DNA of 64,000 nucleotides, taken from Salipiger abyssi (GTDB taxonomy: Bacteria > Pseudomonadota > Alphaproteobacteria > Rhodobacterales > Rhodobacteraceae). The stretch spans positions 62,001 to 126,000 of the forward strand of contig NZ_CP015090.1 in NCBI RefSeq assembly GCF_001975705.1, in the 5' to 3' direction. The notes under the pieces were generated by a model. The model saw only the letters and a list, made by a program, of their open reading frames with translations. It was not told where the DNA came from and did no database searches. Positions 17,158 through 26,017 of the stretch are shown in pieces. Position 1 is the first letter of the stretch. Each line of letters begins with the position of its first letter. Both the position numbers and the translations under genes were made by a program.

Positions 17158-18300
17158 ATGTCCCAGCTGTCGACCATCGAAATTCTGGGGGGAGGGCCCG
17201 GCGGGCTCTATACCGCGATCCTGATCCGCCGGCTGCTGCCGCATGTGAAAGTGCGGGTAACCGAGCAGAATCCGGAAGGCGCGACCTTTGGATTCGGTGT
17301 GGTGTTTTCCGACCGTGCGCTCGATTTCCTGAAAGCCGACGATGCCGAGACCCATGACCTGATCGTGCCGCATATGGAGCGCTGGCAGGACATGACGCTG
17401 AACCTGCCGAAAGGGCAGGTGACGCTGGACGGCGTGGGCTTTACCGCCGTGGGGCGGCTGGAGCTGATCGAGATCCTCAAGGACCGCGCCCGCGATCTGG
17501 GTGTCGAGATCCGTTTCAAGACCCGCATCGACTCGCTCGACGCATTCGACGCGGATCTGGTGATCGGCGCCGACGGGCTGAACTCGCTGATGCGCCAGTC
17601 GTTCGAAGACCAGTTCAGGCCGAAAATCGAGTATTTCGACAACCACTTTGCCTGGTTCGGCGCGACCATTCCCTTTGATACGCTGACCCAGACCTTTATC
17701 GAGACCGACAAGGGCCCGCTCAACGCGCATCACTACCGCTTTGCGCCGGATCGCAGCACCTTCATCGTCGAATGCGAGGATGCGACCTACAAGGCCTTTG
17801 GCTTTGACGCGATGAGCGAGGAAGAAAGCGCCAAGCTGTGCAGCACGCTGTTCGCCGATGTGCTCAAGGGCACCGATCTGGTGATGAACAAATCCAACTG
17901 GCGGCAGTTCCCGCGGCTCTGGTGCGAAAGCTGGATCGCCGGGCGCAACGTGCTCTTGGGCGATGCGGTGCATACGGCGCATTTCTCCATCGGGTCGGGC
18001 ACGCGGCTGGCCATGGAGGACGCGATTGCGCTCATCCATGCGCTGAAGGATCACGACGATATCGACGAGGCGCTCGCCGCCTATCAGGCGCAGCGCCCGC
18101 CGGTGGCGCGCAAGATCGTCGATGCCGCCAATACCTCGGCCACCTGGTACGAGAGCTTTGGCGAGAAGCTGCGGCTCGCGCCGATGGATTTCGCGCATGA
18201 TTACCTGATGCGCTCGGGCCGGATGACGCCGGAGCGGCTGCATCAGATCGCGCCGAAATTCGCCGCCGATTACGAAGCCTACAGCGCCGTTCACGGCTGA
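17158..18300 (+). CDS. FAD-dependent aryl-CoA monooxygenase, salicylyl-CoA 5-hydroxylase-like
   Basis: A 380-residue group A flavoprotein monooxygenase: FAD dinucleotide motif GGGPGG (11-16), the DG motif DLVIGADGLNS (133-143) and the GD motif LLGDAVHTAHFSIGSG (266-280). The sequence style (EQNPEGATFGFGVVFSD, WCESWIAGRNVLLGDAVH) is that of salicylyl-CoA 5-hydroxylase and the N-terminal half of 2-aminobenzoyl-CoA monooxygenase/reductase; the C-terminal reductase half is absent. It would hydroxylate a benzoyl-CoA-type substrate using NAD(P)H and O2. Ligase and thioesterase genes on either side support the aryl-CoA role. Salicylyl-CoA, 4-hydroxybenzoyl-CoA and anthraniloyl-CoA all remain possible. 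Confidence 0.82.
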   Translation: MSQLSTIEILGGGPGGLYTAILIRRLLPHVKVRVTEQNPEGATFGFGVVFSDRALDFLKADDAETHDLIVPHMERWQDMTLNLPKGQVTLDGVGFTAVGRLELIEILKDRARDLGVEIRFKTRIDSLDAFDADLVIGADGLNSLMRQSFEDQFRPKIEYFDNHFAWFGATIPFDTLTQTFIETDKGPLNAHHYRFAPDRSTFIVECEDATYKAFGFDAMSEEESAKLCSTLFADVLKGTDLVMNKSNWRQFPRLWCESWIAGRNVLLGDAVHTAHFSIGSGTRLAMEDAIALIHALKDHDDIDEALAAYQAQRPPVARKIVDAANTSATWYESFGEKLRLAPMDFAHDYLMRSGRMTPERLHQIAPKFAADYEAYSAVHG

Positions 18301-18405
18301 ACGCGGGGGCGCGGCCCCCGGTTCTCTCAACCCCTGCAACGAGAGGGGCAGGGCGCCTCTGGCGGGCGCCCCACGGCCCCCGTTTGCCGACGTCACGGAG
18401 ACCAG

Positions 18406-20025
18406 ATGACGGATATGACCAGCACACATGCGACCGGCGCCATCCCCGACCCCGTCGCCGAGCGCACCCCCGGCGCGGACGAGATCGGCTATGTGAAGGC
18501 CGATCACCGGAACGGGTCCGAAATCCTCTGGCAGAACCTGAGCCGGAACCCCGACAAGACCGCCGTGATCGGCCCGCTTGGGCATATGAGCTATGCGGAG
18601 CTGATCGCCGAGGCGGCGCGCTGGGGCAATGCCTTTGCCGATGCCGGGCTGGCGCGCGGCGAGCGGATCGCGTTTTTCCTCGACGACACGCCGGCCTTCG
18701 CGGCGGCCTTCTTTGGTGCGGTTCGGGCAGGGTTCGTGCCGGTTCTGCTCAATATCCAGACCCGCCCGGATGTGCTGCAATATTTCCTTCAGGATACCGA
18801 GGCGCGCTATGCGGTGGTCGATGCGGAGCTGTCGGCGATCTTTTCCGGCGACACGCTGAAGGACACGAAGCTGGAGAGCATCGTGGTCACCAATGGCGAT
18901 GTGACCGGGCCGGGCCGGATCGGGGCGGCGACCTTCCTCGACGGCCACGGGACCGAGCTGGAAGCCGCCGATACCGGCCCCGACGACATGGCGTTCTGGA
19001 TGTATTCCTCGGGCTCCACCGGGCGGCCCAAGGGCATCGTGCATCTGCATCACGACATGGCCTATATCCAGCAGAGTTTCGGCGACCATATCCTCAAGCT
19101 GCGCGAGGACGATATCTGCTATTCCGTGCCCAAGGCCTATTTCGCCTACGGGTTCGGCAATTCGCTGGTCTTTCCGTTTTGCACCGGGGCGACGACGCTG
19201 TTCATGCCGGGCCAGCCGCGCCCCGACGTGGTGCTGGGGGCCATCGAGATCTATCGCCCGACGGTGCTGTTCGGCCTGCCGACGCTCTACACGGCGCTGG
19301 CGCGCAGTGCCGCGCTGGAGGCGCATGATCTGAGCTCGCTGCGCCAGTCCATGTCCGCCGCCGAGATCCTGTCGGAAGATGTCTACAACACCTGGAAAGA
19401 GCTGGTGGGCCACGGGCCGACCGAGGGGCTGGGCTCGACCGAGCTGCTGCATGTGTATCTGTCGAACGCGCTCGACGATCACCGGATCGGGGCGGCGGGG
19501 GCGCGGGTGCCGGGCTATGAGGTGCGGCTGGAGACGCCGGACGGTGTGCCGGCCGAGCCGGGCGAGGAGGGGGTGATGTTCGTGCGCGGGCATTCCTCGG
19601 CGCCGACCTACTGGAACCGCCCGGACAAGACCGCCGAGACCATGCGCGGCGACTGGATCTATACCGGCGACCGTTTCATCGAGCGCGACGGGTTCTACTA
19701 CTTCCAGGGCCGCGCGGACGATCTGATCAAGGTCTCCGGGCAATGGGTCTGGCCGCTGGAGGTCGAGCGCTGCCTGAACGAGCACCCGGATGTGCACGAA
19801 TGCGCGGTGCTGGCGGTGCAGCTTGCCGACAAGCGCATGGCGCTGCGGGCCATCGTGAGCCTCGTCGCGGGCGTGGCGGCGAGCGACGAACAGACACTGA
19901 AACTGCGCGATTACGTCAAGACGCAGCTCACGCCGTTCAAATCGCCAAGGCTGTTCGAATACGTGGCCGAGCTGCCCAAGACCGGCACCGGCAAGATCGA
20001 CCGTCAGGCGCTGGTCGCGGGCTGA
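18406..20025 (+). CDS. Benzoate-CoA ligase family protein (aryl-CoA synthetase)
   Basis: A 539-residue acyl-adenylate-forming ligase. The P-loop YSSGSTGRPKG is at 200-210, GLGSTELLHVYLSN forms the A5-like acyl-binding motif, WIYTGDRF contains the ATP-ribose aspartate, and the catalytic lysine is in GTGKIDRQAL near the C-terminus. The STELLH motif and overall layout match benzoate/4-hydroxybenzoate/anthranilate-CoA ligases. It activates an aromatic acid with ATP and CoA for the monooxygenase encoded 105 bp upstream. The TRAP binding-protein gene follows within 28 bp, linking uptake to activation. Confidence 0.87.
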   Translation: MTDMTSTHATGAIPDPVAERTPGADEIGYVKADHRNGSEILWQNLSRNPDKTAVIGPLGHMSYAELIAEAARWGNAFADAGLARGERIAFFLDDTPAFAAAFFGAVRAGFVPVLLNIQTRPDVLQYFLQDTEARYAVVDAELSAIFSGDTLKDTKLESIVVTNGDVTGPGRIGAATFLDGHGTELEAADTGPDDMAFWMYSSGSTGRPKGIVHLHHDMAYIQQSFGDHILKLREDDICYSVPKAYFAYGFGNSLVFPFCTGATTLFMPGQPRPDVVLGAIEIYRPTVLFGLPTLYTALARSAALEAHDLSSLRQSMSAAEILSEDVYNTWKELVGHGPTEGLGSTELLHVYLSNALDDHRIGAAGARVPGYEVRLETPDGVPAEPGEEGVMFVRGHSSAPTYWNRPDKTAETMRGDWIYTGDRFIERDGFYYFQGRADDLIKVSGQWVWPLEVERCLNEHPDVHECAVLAVQLADKRMALRAIVSLVAGVAASDEQTLKLRDYVKTQLTPFKSPRLFEYVAELPKTGTGKIDRQALVAG

Positions 20026-20053
20026 GCGCAGGATTGAAAAGGGAGGAAACGCA

Positions 20054-21022
20054 ATGAGGATCTTCAGGAGCATCTGCCTGGCCACGGCCTTTGTCGCGGG
20101 GTTCGGCGCGAGTGTGCAGGCGCAGGTCATGTCCTTCTCGACCCCGCCGCAGGGTTCGGTCTGGAACACCATGGCCACGGTGATCGCCGGCGAGGCACGC
20201 GACAGCGGCGCCATGGCGCTGGTGGTGCAGCCCTATGGCGGCAATGCGCAGATGATGCAGGCGGTGAACGACCAGCTTGCAGAGTTTTCGCTCAACGATG
20301 TGAACGACGTGATCACCGCCGTGGAGGGCTCGGGCGAATACCGCATGGCGATGCCGAACCTGCGGGTGGTGGCGCGGATCAACCCGTTCCCGGTCGGGCT
20401 CTATGTCAAGGAAAGCTCCGGCATGACGGCGGTGGCGGATCTCAAGGGCAGGAGCGTGCCCTCGGGCTGGGATGCCTTCCCCATCGCGCGCTCGCATATC
20501 TCGGCCATCCTCGCCGCCGGGGGGCTGAGCTGGGACGATGTGAAACAGGTGCCGGTGCCGGAACTGATCCGGGGCTCCGACGACATGGCCTCGGGCCGGG
20601 TCGACAGCGCGTTTTTCGCGGTGGGCGGCCCCAAGGTGGCCGAGGTCGACGCTTCGGTCGGCGGCGTGCGCTATCTGAGCGTCGAGGCCAATGACGAGAC
20701 GCTGGCCAGGATCCAGGAGGTGCGCCCGGCCTTCTACTTCACCGAAGTGACCCCGGCGCCGGTGCGCGTGGGCGTGGCCGAGCCGATGCAGTTCGTCACC
20801 TGGGACAATGTGCTGCTCGCCGGCGCGCATGTGCCGGACGAGAAGATCGAGCAGCTTCTGACCGTGGTCTTCGATCAGAAGGACGCCATCGGCGAGGCCT
20901 ATCCGCCGCTGCGTGCGCTGAATCTCGACACTGCCTACAAGGCCTATCCGGGGGTCGAGTATCACCCCGGCGCCAAGGCGTTCTTCGAGGCGCGCGGCAT
21001 TGAGATGTCGCCCGCCGGCTGA
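20054..21022 (+). CDS. TAXI-family TRAP transporter substrate-binding protein
   Basis: A 322-residue periplasmic protein with a signal peptide ending in VQA-Q near residue 23. The body follows the TAXI (TRAP-associated extracytoplasmic immunogenic) pattern: FSTPPQGSVWNTMATVIAGEA, PYGGNAQMMQAVNDQLAEFSLND, and LRALNLDTAYKAYPGVEYHPGAKAFFEARG, split here only for brevity. It captures substrate for the fused permease encoded downstream. Position right after the aryl-CoA ligase, with only 28 bp between, makes an aromatic acid the probable ligand; TAXI ligands are poorly known. Confidence 0.88.
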   Translation: MRIFRSICLATAFVAGFGASVQAQVMSFSTPPQGSVWNTMATVIAGEARDSGAMALVVQPYGGNAQMMQAVNDQLAEFSLNDVNDVITAVEGSGEYRMAMPNLRVVARINPFPVGLYVKESSGMTAVADLKGRSVPSGWDAFPIARSHISAILAAGGLSWDDVKQVPVPELIRGSDDMASGRVDSAFFAVGGPKVAEVDASVGGVRYLSVEANDETLARIQEVRPAFYFTEVTPAPVRVGVAEPMQFVTWDNVLLAGAHVPDEKIEQLLTVVFDQKDAIGEAYPPLRALNLDTAYKAYPGVEYHPGAKAFFEARGIEMSPAG

Positions 21023-21105
21023 TCCGGCTTGCGTGACCGATCCGGGGCAGGGCGCGCGCGTGCCCTGCCTTTTCCGGCTCTCTTCCAGCACAAGGAGGCG
21101 CTTTC

Positions 21106-23025
21106 GTGGACCATCAGACCGGCACCGAATCCAAACCGCTGATCGTCGGGATCCTTGCGGGCCTGCTCACGGTTCTGACCGTGTTTCAGGCCGCCGATCT
21201 GCCCTCGCGGCTGGGCTATTCCTATTACACCGAACAGTTCCTCGCGCTGGTGCTGGGTCTCAGCCTCGCGCTGGTGTTCCTGACCAAACCCGCCCGCAAG
21301 CAGGACCGTTCCGGCGCGCCGCTCGACTGGCTGCTGGCGCTGGCGGGGCTCGGGCTGGGGCTTTACGTGGCCCTGGCCTATCCCGGCCTCGTGTCGCGCG
21401 CCATGAGCCTGCCCGCCGACGCGCTGATCACCGGGGCCGCGCTGTTCCTGCTGGTGCTGGAGGGGCTGCGGCGCACGGTGGGCTGGACGCTGGTCATCGT
21501 GGTCGCGGTCATCGTCGGCTACGGGCTGATCGGGCATCTGGTGCCCGGCGTGCTGCAAACCCGCCAGGTCGCGCCGGAGCGCATGGCGGTCTATCTCGCC
21601 TTCGATCCCAACGGGCTGCTGGGGCTGACGCTGAACGTGGCGGCTACGGTGGTGGTGGCCTTCGTGCTCTTTGGCCAGCTCCTGCTGCGCTCGGGCGGGG
21701 CGGAGTTCTTCAACGATATCGCCATGGCCACAATGGGCCGGCAGCGCGGCGGGGCGGCCAAGATCTCGATCGTGGCCTCGGGGCTTTTCGGCTCGATTTC
21801 GGGCGTGGTGGTGTCGAATATCGTCGCCACCGGCGTGGTGACGATCCGACTCATGGTGCAGTCGGGCTTTCGCCGTACCACCGCCGCCGCGGTGGAGGCC
21901 GTGGCCTCGACCGGCGGGCAGATCGCGCCGCCGGTGATGGGGGCGGTGGCCTTCCTGATGGCCGATATCCTGCAAAAGCCCTATTCCGAGATCGTGGTGG
22001 CCGCCATCGTGCCGGCGCTACTCTATTACGTGGCGCTTTTTGCGCAGGCCGATCTTCAGGCGGCGAAGCAGCAGATCCGTCCGCTGGATACCGAGGACAT
22101 CCCGGCGACGCGCGCCGTTCTGGGCAAGGGTTGGGTCTTTATCCTGCCTTTCGCGGCTATTGTCGCGGCGCTCTTCTGGTTCAACCAGCGCGCGGAGACC
22201 GCCGCGCTCTGGGGCGGGGCGATGGCGCTGGGGATCGGGCTCACCACCGGCTACGGCGCCACCCGGATGAAGCCGCGCGAGCTCTGGAATGCGGCGCAGG
22301 AGACCGGCTTTTCCATTGTCGATATCATCATGATCTCGGCGGCGGCGGGGTTCATCATCGGCGTGCTGAACGTCACGGGCCTGGGTTTTGCCGCCACCTT
22401 CGCGCTGGTGGGGCTGGGCAAGGGCAGCCTGCTGACGCTGCTGCTGATCTCTGCCGTGGTCTGCCTGGTGCTGGGCATGGGCATGCCGACGGTGGGGGTC
22501 TACCTGCTGCTGGCGGTGCTGATCGCGCCCTCGCTGGTGCAGTCGGGAGTCGAGCCTATCGCAGCCCATCTCTTCATCTTCTACCTCGGGATGATGTCCA
22601 TGGTGACGCCGCCCATCGGCATCGGCGCGTTCTTTGCCGCCGCCATCGCCAAGGCGCCGCCCATGGCCACCGCCTGGGAATCCATGCGCTTTGGCTGGAC
22701 CGCCTATATCGTACCCTTCCTTTTCGTCTTCTCGCCGGCGCTCTTGCTGATCGGCGAGCCGATGGAGATCGCGCTGGCGGTGGTGACGGCGGTGCTGGGG
22801 GTCTATGCGATCTCGGCGGCGTTCGTGGGCTGGCTGCACGGGCCGACCGGGGCGCTGCGCCGGGTGCTGACCGGGCTTGCCGGTGTGGCGCTGCTGCTGC
22901 CGCCGGGGGTGGGCGGCGACAGGACGCTGTGGATCAACGCGGCGGGGTTCGTGGCGCTGGCGCTGCTCTGGCGGCTGGGCCGGGCCGAGCTGGCGCGCGC
23001 GCCGCATCCCGAGAACGGGCATTGA
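21106..23025 (+). CDS. TRAP transporter fused permease (DctQM-type, TAXI-associated)
   Basis: A 639-residue inner-membrane protein with many hydrophobic segments. The N-terminal part corresponds to the small DctQ-like subunit and the rest to the DctM domain, with the repeated signatures GSISGVVVSNIVATGVVTIRLM and GMPTVGVYLLLAVLIAPSL. TAXI systems characteristically use such fused permeases. It starts with GTG at 21106, supported by AAGGAGG eight bases upstream. It acts with the preceding binding protein in sodium- or proton-coupled uptake, probably of the aromatic acid metabolised by this locus. Confidence 0.88.
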   Translation: MDHQTGTESKPLIVGILAGLLTVLTVFQAADLPSRLGYSYYTEQFLALVLGLSLALVFLTKPARKQDRSGAPLDWLLALAGLGLGLYVALAYPGLVSRAMSLPADALITGAALFLLVLEGLRRTVGWTLVIVVAVIVGYGLIGHLVPGVLQTRQVAPERMAVYLAFDPNGLLGLTLNVAATVVVAFVLFGQLLLRSGGAEFFNDIAMATMGRQRGGAAKISIVASGLFGSISGVVVSNIVATGVVTIRLMVQSGFRRTTAAAVEAVASTGGQIAPPVMGAVAFLMADILQKPYSEIVVAAIVPALLYYVALFAQADLQAAKQQIRPLDTEDIPATRAVLGKGWVFILPFAAIVAALFWFNQRAETAALWGGAMALGIGLTTGYGATRMKPRELWNAAQETGFSIVDIIMISAAAGFIIGVLNVTGLGFAATFALVGLGKGSLLTLLLISAVVCLVLGMGMPTVGVYLLLAVLIAPSLVQSGVEPIAAHLFIFYLGMMSMVTPPIGIGAFFAAAIAKAPPMATAWESMRFGWTAYIVPFLFVFSPALLLIGEPMEIALAVVTAVLGVYAISAAFVGWLHGPTGALRRVLTGLAGVALLLPPGVGGDRTLWINAAGFVALALLWRLGRAELARAPHPENGH

Positions 23026-23043
23026 GGCGGGGGAGAGACGCAT

Positions 23044-23871
23044 ATGGCATTCCGGAACATCCTTCTGGCCTATAGCGGCGAGGCCGCCTTTCTCAGCAGT
23101 CTGCGCCACGCGCTGAAGATTGTCCGCCAGCACGATGGCTGGCTGACCGGCGTGTTCCGCAACGGTCCGTCCTATATCGACCGTTACGGGGCCGGGCTGT
23201 CGGGAGAGCTGCGGGCAAAGCTGGAGACGGTCGAGAGCGAGGACATGCAGGCGGCGATTGCGCTTTTCCATGAGGAGGCGGCGCTGGCCGGGCTGTCGGA
23301 TAGGGTGGCGTTTCTCGATCCGGGGGAGGTGGGCGCGCTGCCGCCGAGCGAGATCGCGCGCAGCTACGATCTGGTGGTGACGGGCGCGCAGTCGCATCTG
23401 CCCAACGAAGAGCACCGCGCCGCCAGCCCCGACATGCTGGCGCTGCGCAGCGGGCGCCCGGTGCTGATCGTGCCGGATGGCTATAACGCGCCGGGTCTGG
23501 CCGATCACGCGCTGGTCGCCTGGGACGGCAAGCGCTCGGCGGCCCGGGCGCTCAACGACGCGATGGCGATTTTCGAGACCGACCGCCGCCGGGTCACCGT
23601 GCTGACCGTGGGCGCCGCGCCCGGTTCGCCGCCGCCCGGTGGGGGGATCGTGACGCATCTGCAACGCCACGATGTCGAGGCGCTGCATCTGCACAAGCGC
23701 CCGAAGCATCAGAGCATTGCGCAGCTTATCGAGGCCACGGCGGAGGAGATCGGCGCGAAGCTGATCGTGATGGGCGCTTATGAGCACAGCAAGTTCTCGC
23801 AGGACATGTTCGGCGGGGTCACCCATGAGGTGCTGCGCAATGCGCGCGTGCCGGTGCTGATGTCGCACTGA
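23044..23871 (+). CDS. Universal stress protein, two tandem UspA domains
   Basis: A 275-residue protein with two UspA-like halves. The first begins FRNILLAYSGEAAFLSSLRHALKI; the second, from about residue 155, begins HALVAWDGKRSAARALNDAM and ends with the nucleotide-binding signature GAYEHSKFSQDMFGGVTHEVL plus RNARVPVLMSH. Usp genes are often the last gene in TRAP operons, where some bind ATP and regulate the transporter. It is 18 bp after the permease and before a hairpin. Specific function unknown. Confidence 0.85.
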   Translation: MAFRNILLAYSGEAAFLSSLRHALKIVRQHDGWLTGVFRNGPSYIDRYGAGLSGELRAKLETVESEDMQAAIALFHEEAALAGLSDRVAFLDPGEVGALPPSEIARSYDLVVTGAQSHLPNEEHRAASPDMLALRSGRPVLIVPDGYNAPGLADHALVAWDGKRSAARALNDAMAIFETDRRRVTVLTVGAAPGSPPPGGGIVTHLQRHDVEALHLHKRPKHQSIAQLIEATAEEIGAKLIVMGAYEHSKFSQDMFGGVTHEVLRNARVPVLMSH

Positions 23872-23905
23872 GAGGCCGGCGGTCTCCTGCTTGTGAACCA
23901 GATGC

Positions 23906-23932
23906 GCGGCGCCTCGGCAAAGAGGGCGCCGC
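23906..23932 (+). terminator. Hairpin after the TRAP/Usp operon
   Basis: Stem GCGGCGCC / GGCGCCGC (8 bp) around an 11-base loop, 35 bp after the Usp stop, followed by GCTTTGGGTTT. The U tract is weak, so this is a probable but not strong terminator. Confidence 0.45.
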
Positions 23933-24063
23933 GCTTTGGGTTTCGGGGGTGGAAAAGAGCCGTTTTGAGCGGGTTTCCCCGGCCACACGATAATTTGGAA
24001 CAATCGGTCCAGATTCTTCGGTATCTTTGTTGACAGCTCCAGATTTCGGGTGTTACCCATAAT

Positions 24064-24087
24064 TTGGAAATTATAAATAATTTCCAA
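24064..24087. promoter_or_regulatory. 24-bp operator-like palindrome TTGGAAATTAT-AA-ATAATTTCCAA
   Basis: Perfect inverted repeat with 11-bp arms separated by AA. The TGGAAAT / ATTTCCA ends resemble the known IclR-type box. A related half element TTTGGAA occurs 64-70 bp upstream (23994-24000). It lies about 135 bp before the first gene of the ring-cleavage operon and is a strong operator candidate for the IclR or GntR regulator of the locus. Confidence 0.6.
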
Positions 24088-24222
24088 TAATCGGCTCAAG
24101 CCGCCGCAGATCCTGCGGCGCGGCATTCCGGCATCCGCAGGGGAGGGCGGCCCGGGATGTGCCGACATAGGGCGCGCCATGTGCCGCCCGCGACAACGAC
24201 GCCTGCCCGGAGGAGGAGTGGC

Positions 24223-25134
24223 ATGAGCAAGGTTGGACTGATCGGTCTCGGCAATATGGGATTGCCGATGACCAAGACCCTGATCGCACACGGACATGAG
24301 GTGCTGGGTTACCGGCGCGGCGCGGGCGAGGATTTCCTCGCGCTTGGCGGCAAGATGGCGGACTCGCCGCGCGACGTGGCGGAGCAGACGGATATCATTC
24401 TGTGCTGCATCCCTTCTGACGACGCGCTGGCCGAGGTGATCTCCGGCCCCGATGGGATTGCCGGCGGCGACTGCACCGGGAAGATCGTGGTGGAGCTCTC
24501 CACCCTTTCCGAAGAGGCCAAGGCGCGCGAGGCGGCGCTGATCGAGGCGAAGGGCGGGGTGCTGCTAGACGGCGCGATCAGCGGGCTGCCCCCGATGGTC
24601 GAGGCGCGCAGCGCGATATTCCTGCTCAGCGGTGACGAGGCGGCGTTCGAGACGGCGCGCCCGGTGCTGGAGTCGCTGACCGAGAGCCTGTTTTACATGG
24701 GCGGTTTCGGCGCCGCGATGAAGGCCAAGCTCTGCGCCAACCTGCTGGTCGGCATCAACCTCGCCGGCATCGCCGAGACGCTGGCCTTTGGCGCCAAGAT
24801 GGGGCTCGACCAGACACGGCTGATCGAGGCGCTGCGCGGCGGCGCGGGCACGTCGCTGCAATTCCAGGCCCGCGCGGGCCGGATGGCCAGTGGCGACTGG
24901 AACACCGTGCTGGGCTCGACCGCGATGCTGGCCAAGGACCTGCACCTGATCGAGACGGCGGGCGCCGATGCGGATTGCCCGATGCCGGTGCTGTCGAGCG
25001 CCGTGCCGCTCTACGACCGTGCCATCACCGCAGGCTATGGCGACACCGATGTCGCCTCGCTTTACGCCGCCGTCGCCTCGGCGGCGGGGCTGCCCGTTCC
25101 CGGAGATGACAAAAAAGGAAAAAACGATGAGTGA
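24223..25134 (+). CDS. NAD(P)-dependent beta-hydroxyacid dehydrogenase (3-hydroxyisobutyrate dehydrogenase family)
   Basis: A 303-residue protein with the N-terminal NAD(P) motif GLIGLGNMG (residues 5-13), the substrate-binding DGAISGLP (116-123) and the catalytic lysine region GFGAAMKAKLCANL (161-174; Lys167 or Lys169). The family oxidises beta-hydroxyacids; some members act in aromatic degradation. The chosen ATG has AGGAGGAG upstream; a longer frame upstream lacks support. It leads the operon and overlaps the FAH gene by 8 bp. Substrate unknown. Confidence 0.85.
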   Translation: MSKVGLIGLGNMGLPMTKTLIAHGHEVLGYRRGAGEDFLALGGKMADSPRDVAEQTDIILCCIPSDDALAEVISGPDGIAGGDCTGKIVVELSTLSEEAKAREAALIEAKGGVLLDGAISGLPPMVEARSAIFLLSGDEAAFETARPVLESLTESLFYMGGFGAAMKAKLCANLLVGINLAGIAETLAFGAKMGLDQTRLIEALRGGAGTSLQFQARAGRMASGDWNTVLGSTAMLAKDLHLIETAGADADCPMPVLSSAVPLYDRAITAGYGDTDVASLYAAVASAAGLPVPGDDKKGKNDE

Positions 25135-26005
25135 CTACAAGCTGGGAACGGCGCGGATCGAGGGCGCCGCGACGCCGGTTGTGCTGGTGAACGGCAAGGC
25201 GCATACGCTGGCCTCGGTGCTGGGCGAGGGGGCGCCGGCGACGCTGGAGGCGGTCTTTGCCGACTGGCCGCGCCATGAGGCCGAGATTGCCGCCGCCTGC
25301 GAGAGTATAAGCGGTGACGGGCGCGACCCGGAGACGCTGGCTTTTGAGACGCCCATCGCCAACCCGCGCAAGCTGGTCTGCATCGGCACCAATTACCACG
25401 ACCATCTCGAAGAGATGAAGGTCACCCACCTGCCGGAGTTTCCCTACGGCTTCATGCGCCCGCAGACCTGCCTCGCCGCGCATCGCGAAGAGATTCCGCT
25501 GCCCGAAGGTGCGAAGATGTACGACTGGGAGGCTGAGCTGGGCATCGTCATGGGCCGCCGCTACGGCCCCTCGGACAAGGGCGATCCGCTGGAGGCGGTG
25601 GCGGGCTATACCGTGCTGAACGACCTTTCGGCGCGCGACTGGATCCACAACCGGCCCTTTGTCGGCATCGACTGGGTGATGCAGAAATCCTGGGACAAGT
25701 TCCAGCCCACGGGCCCCTGGATCACGCCCGCGCGCTATGTGGCCGACCCCGGCGATCTCGATATCGAACTGACCGTCAACGGCGTGGTGAAGCAGAAATC
25801 CAATACCGGGCGGATGATTTTCAGCGTCGCCGATATCCTGCGGCATCTGGCCGGGATGATGACGCTGGAGCCCGGCGACATCATCGCCACCGGCACCCCG
25901 GCGGGGGTGGGGTTTGGCCGCGATCCGCAGGAATTCCTCAAGCCCGGCGATGTCACGCGCGTGACCGTCGAGGGGCTGGGCACGCTGGAAAACACATTCG
26001 TCTGA
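25127..26005 (+). CDS. Fumarylacetoacetate hydrolase family protein
   Basis: A 292-residue FAH-fold enzyme. The core begins with NPRKLVCIGTNYHDHLEEM and contains the divalent-metal ligands in DWEAELGIVMG (about residues 124-134), then GYTVLNDLSARDW and PGDIIATGTPAGVGFG. FAH proteins in such operons hydrolyse acylpyruvates such as fumarylpyruvate or act as 2-oxo-4-ene-dioate hydratase/decarboxylases. The start lies inside the end of the previous gene with AAAGGAA upstream. Next to an extradiol-type dioxygenase it probably processes the ring-cleavage product. Exact reaction unknown. Confidence 0.85.
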   Translation: MSDYKLGTARIEGAATPVVLVNGKAHTLASVLGEGAPATLEAVFADWPRHEAEIAAACESISGDGRDPETLAFETPIANPRKLVCIGTNYHDHLEEMKVTHLPEFPYGFMRPQTCLAAHREEIPLPEGAKMYDWEAELGIVMGRRYGPSDKGDPLEAVAGYTVLNDLSARDWIHNRPFVGIDWVMQKSWDKFQPTGPWITPARYVADPGDLDIELTVNGVVKQKSNTGRMIFSVADILRHLAGMMTLEPGDIIATGTPAGVGFGRDPQEFLKPGDVTRVTVEGLGTLENTFV

Positions 26006-26017
26006 GGAGGACAGATC

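Larger units (their letters stand above)
23872..24222. other. Intergenic region between the TRAP/Usp operon and the ring-cleavage operon
   Basis: A 351-bp gap without a gene. From the left it contains a GC hairpin (23906-23932), a GATAATTTGGAACAATCGG element (about 23990-24007), a possible -35 TTGACA (24030-24035) and the 24-bp palindrome at 24064-24087. The A+T-rich centre is clearly the promoter/operator region for the following operon. A good AGGAGGAG site ends it. Confidence 0.6.
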
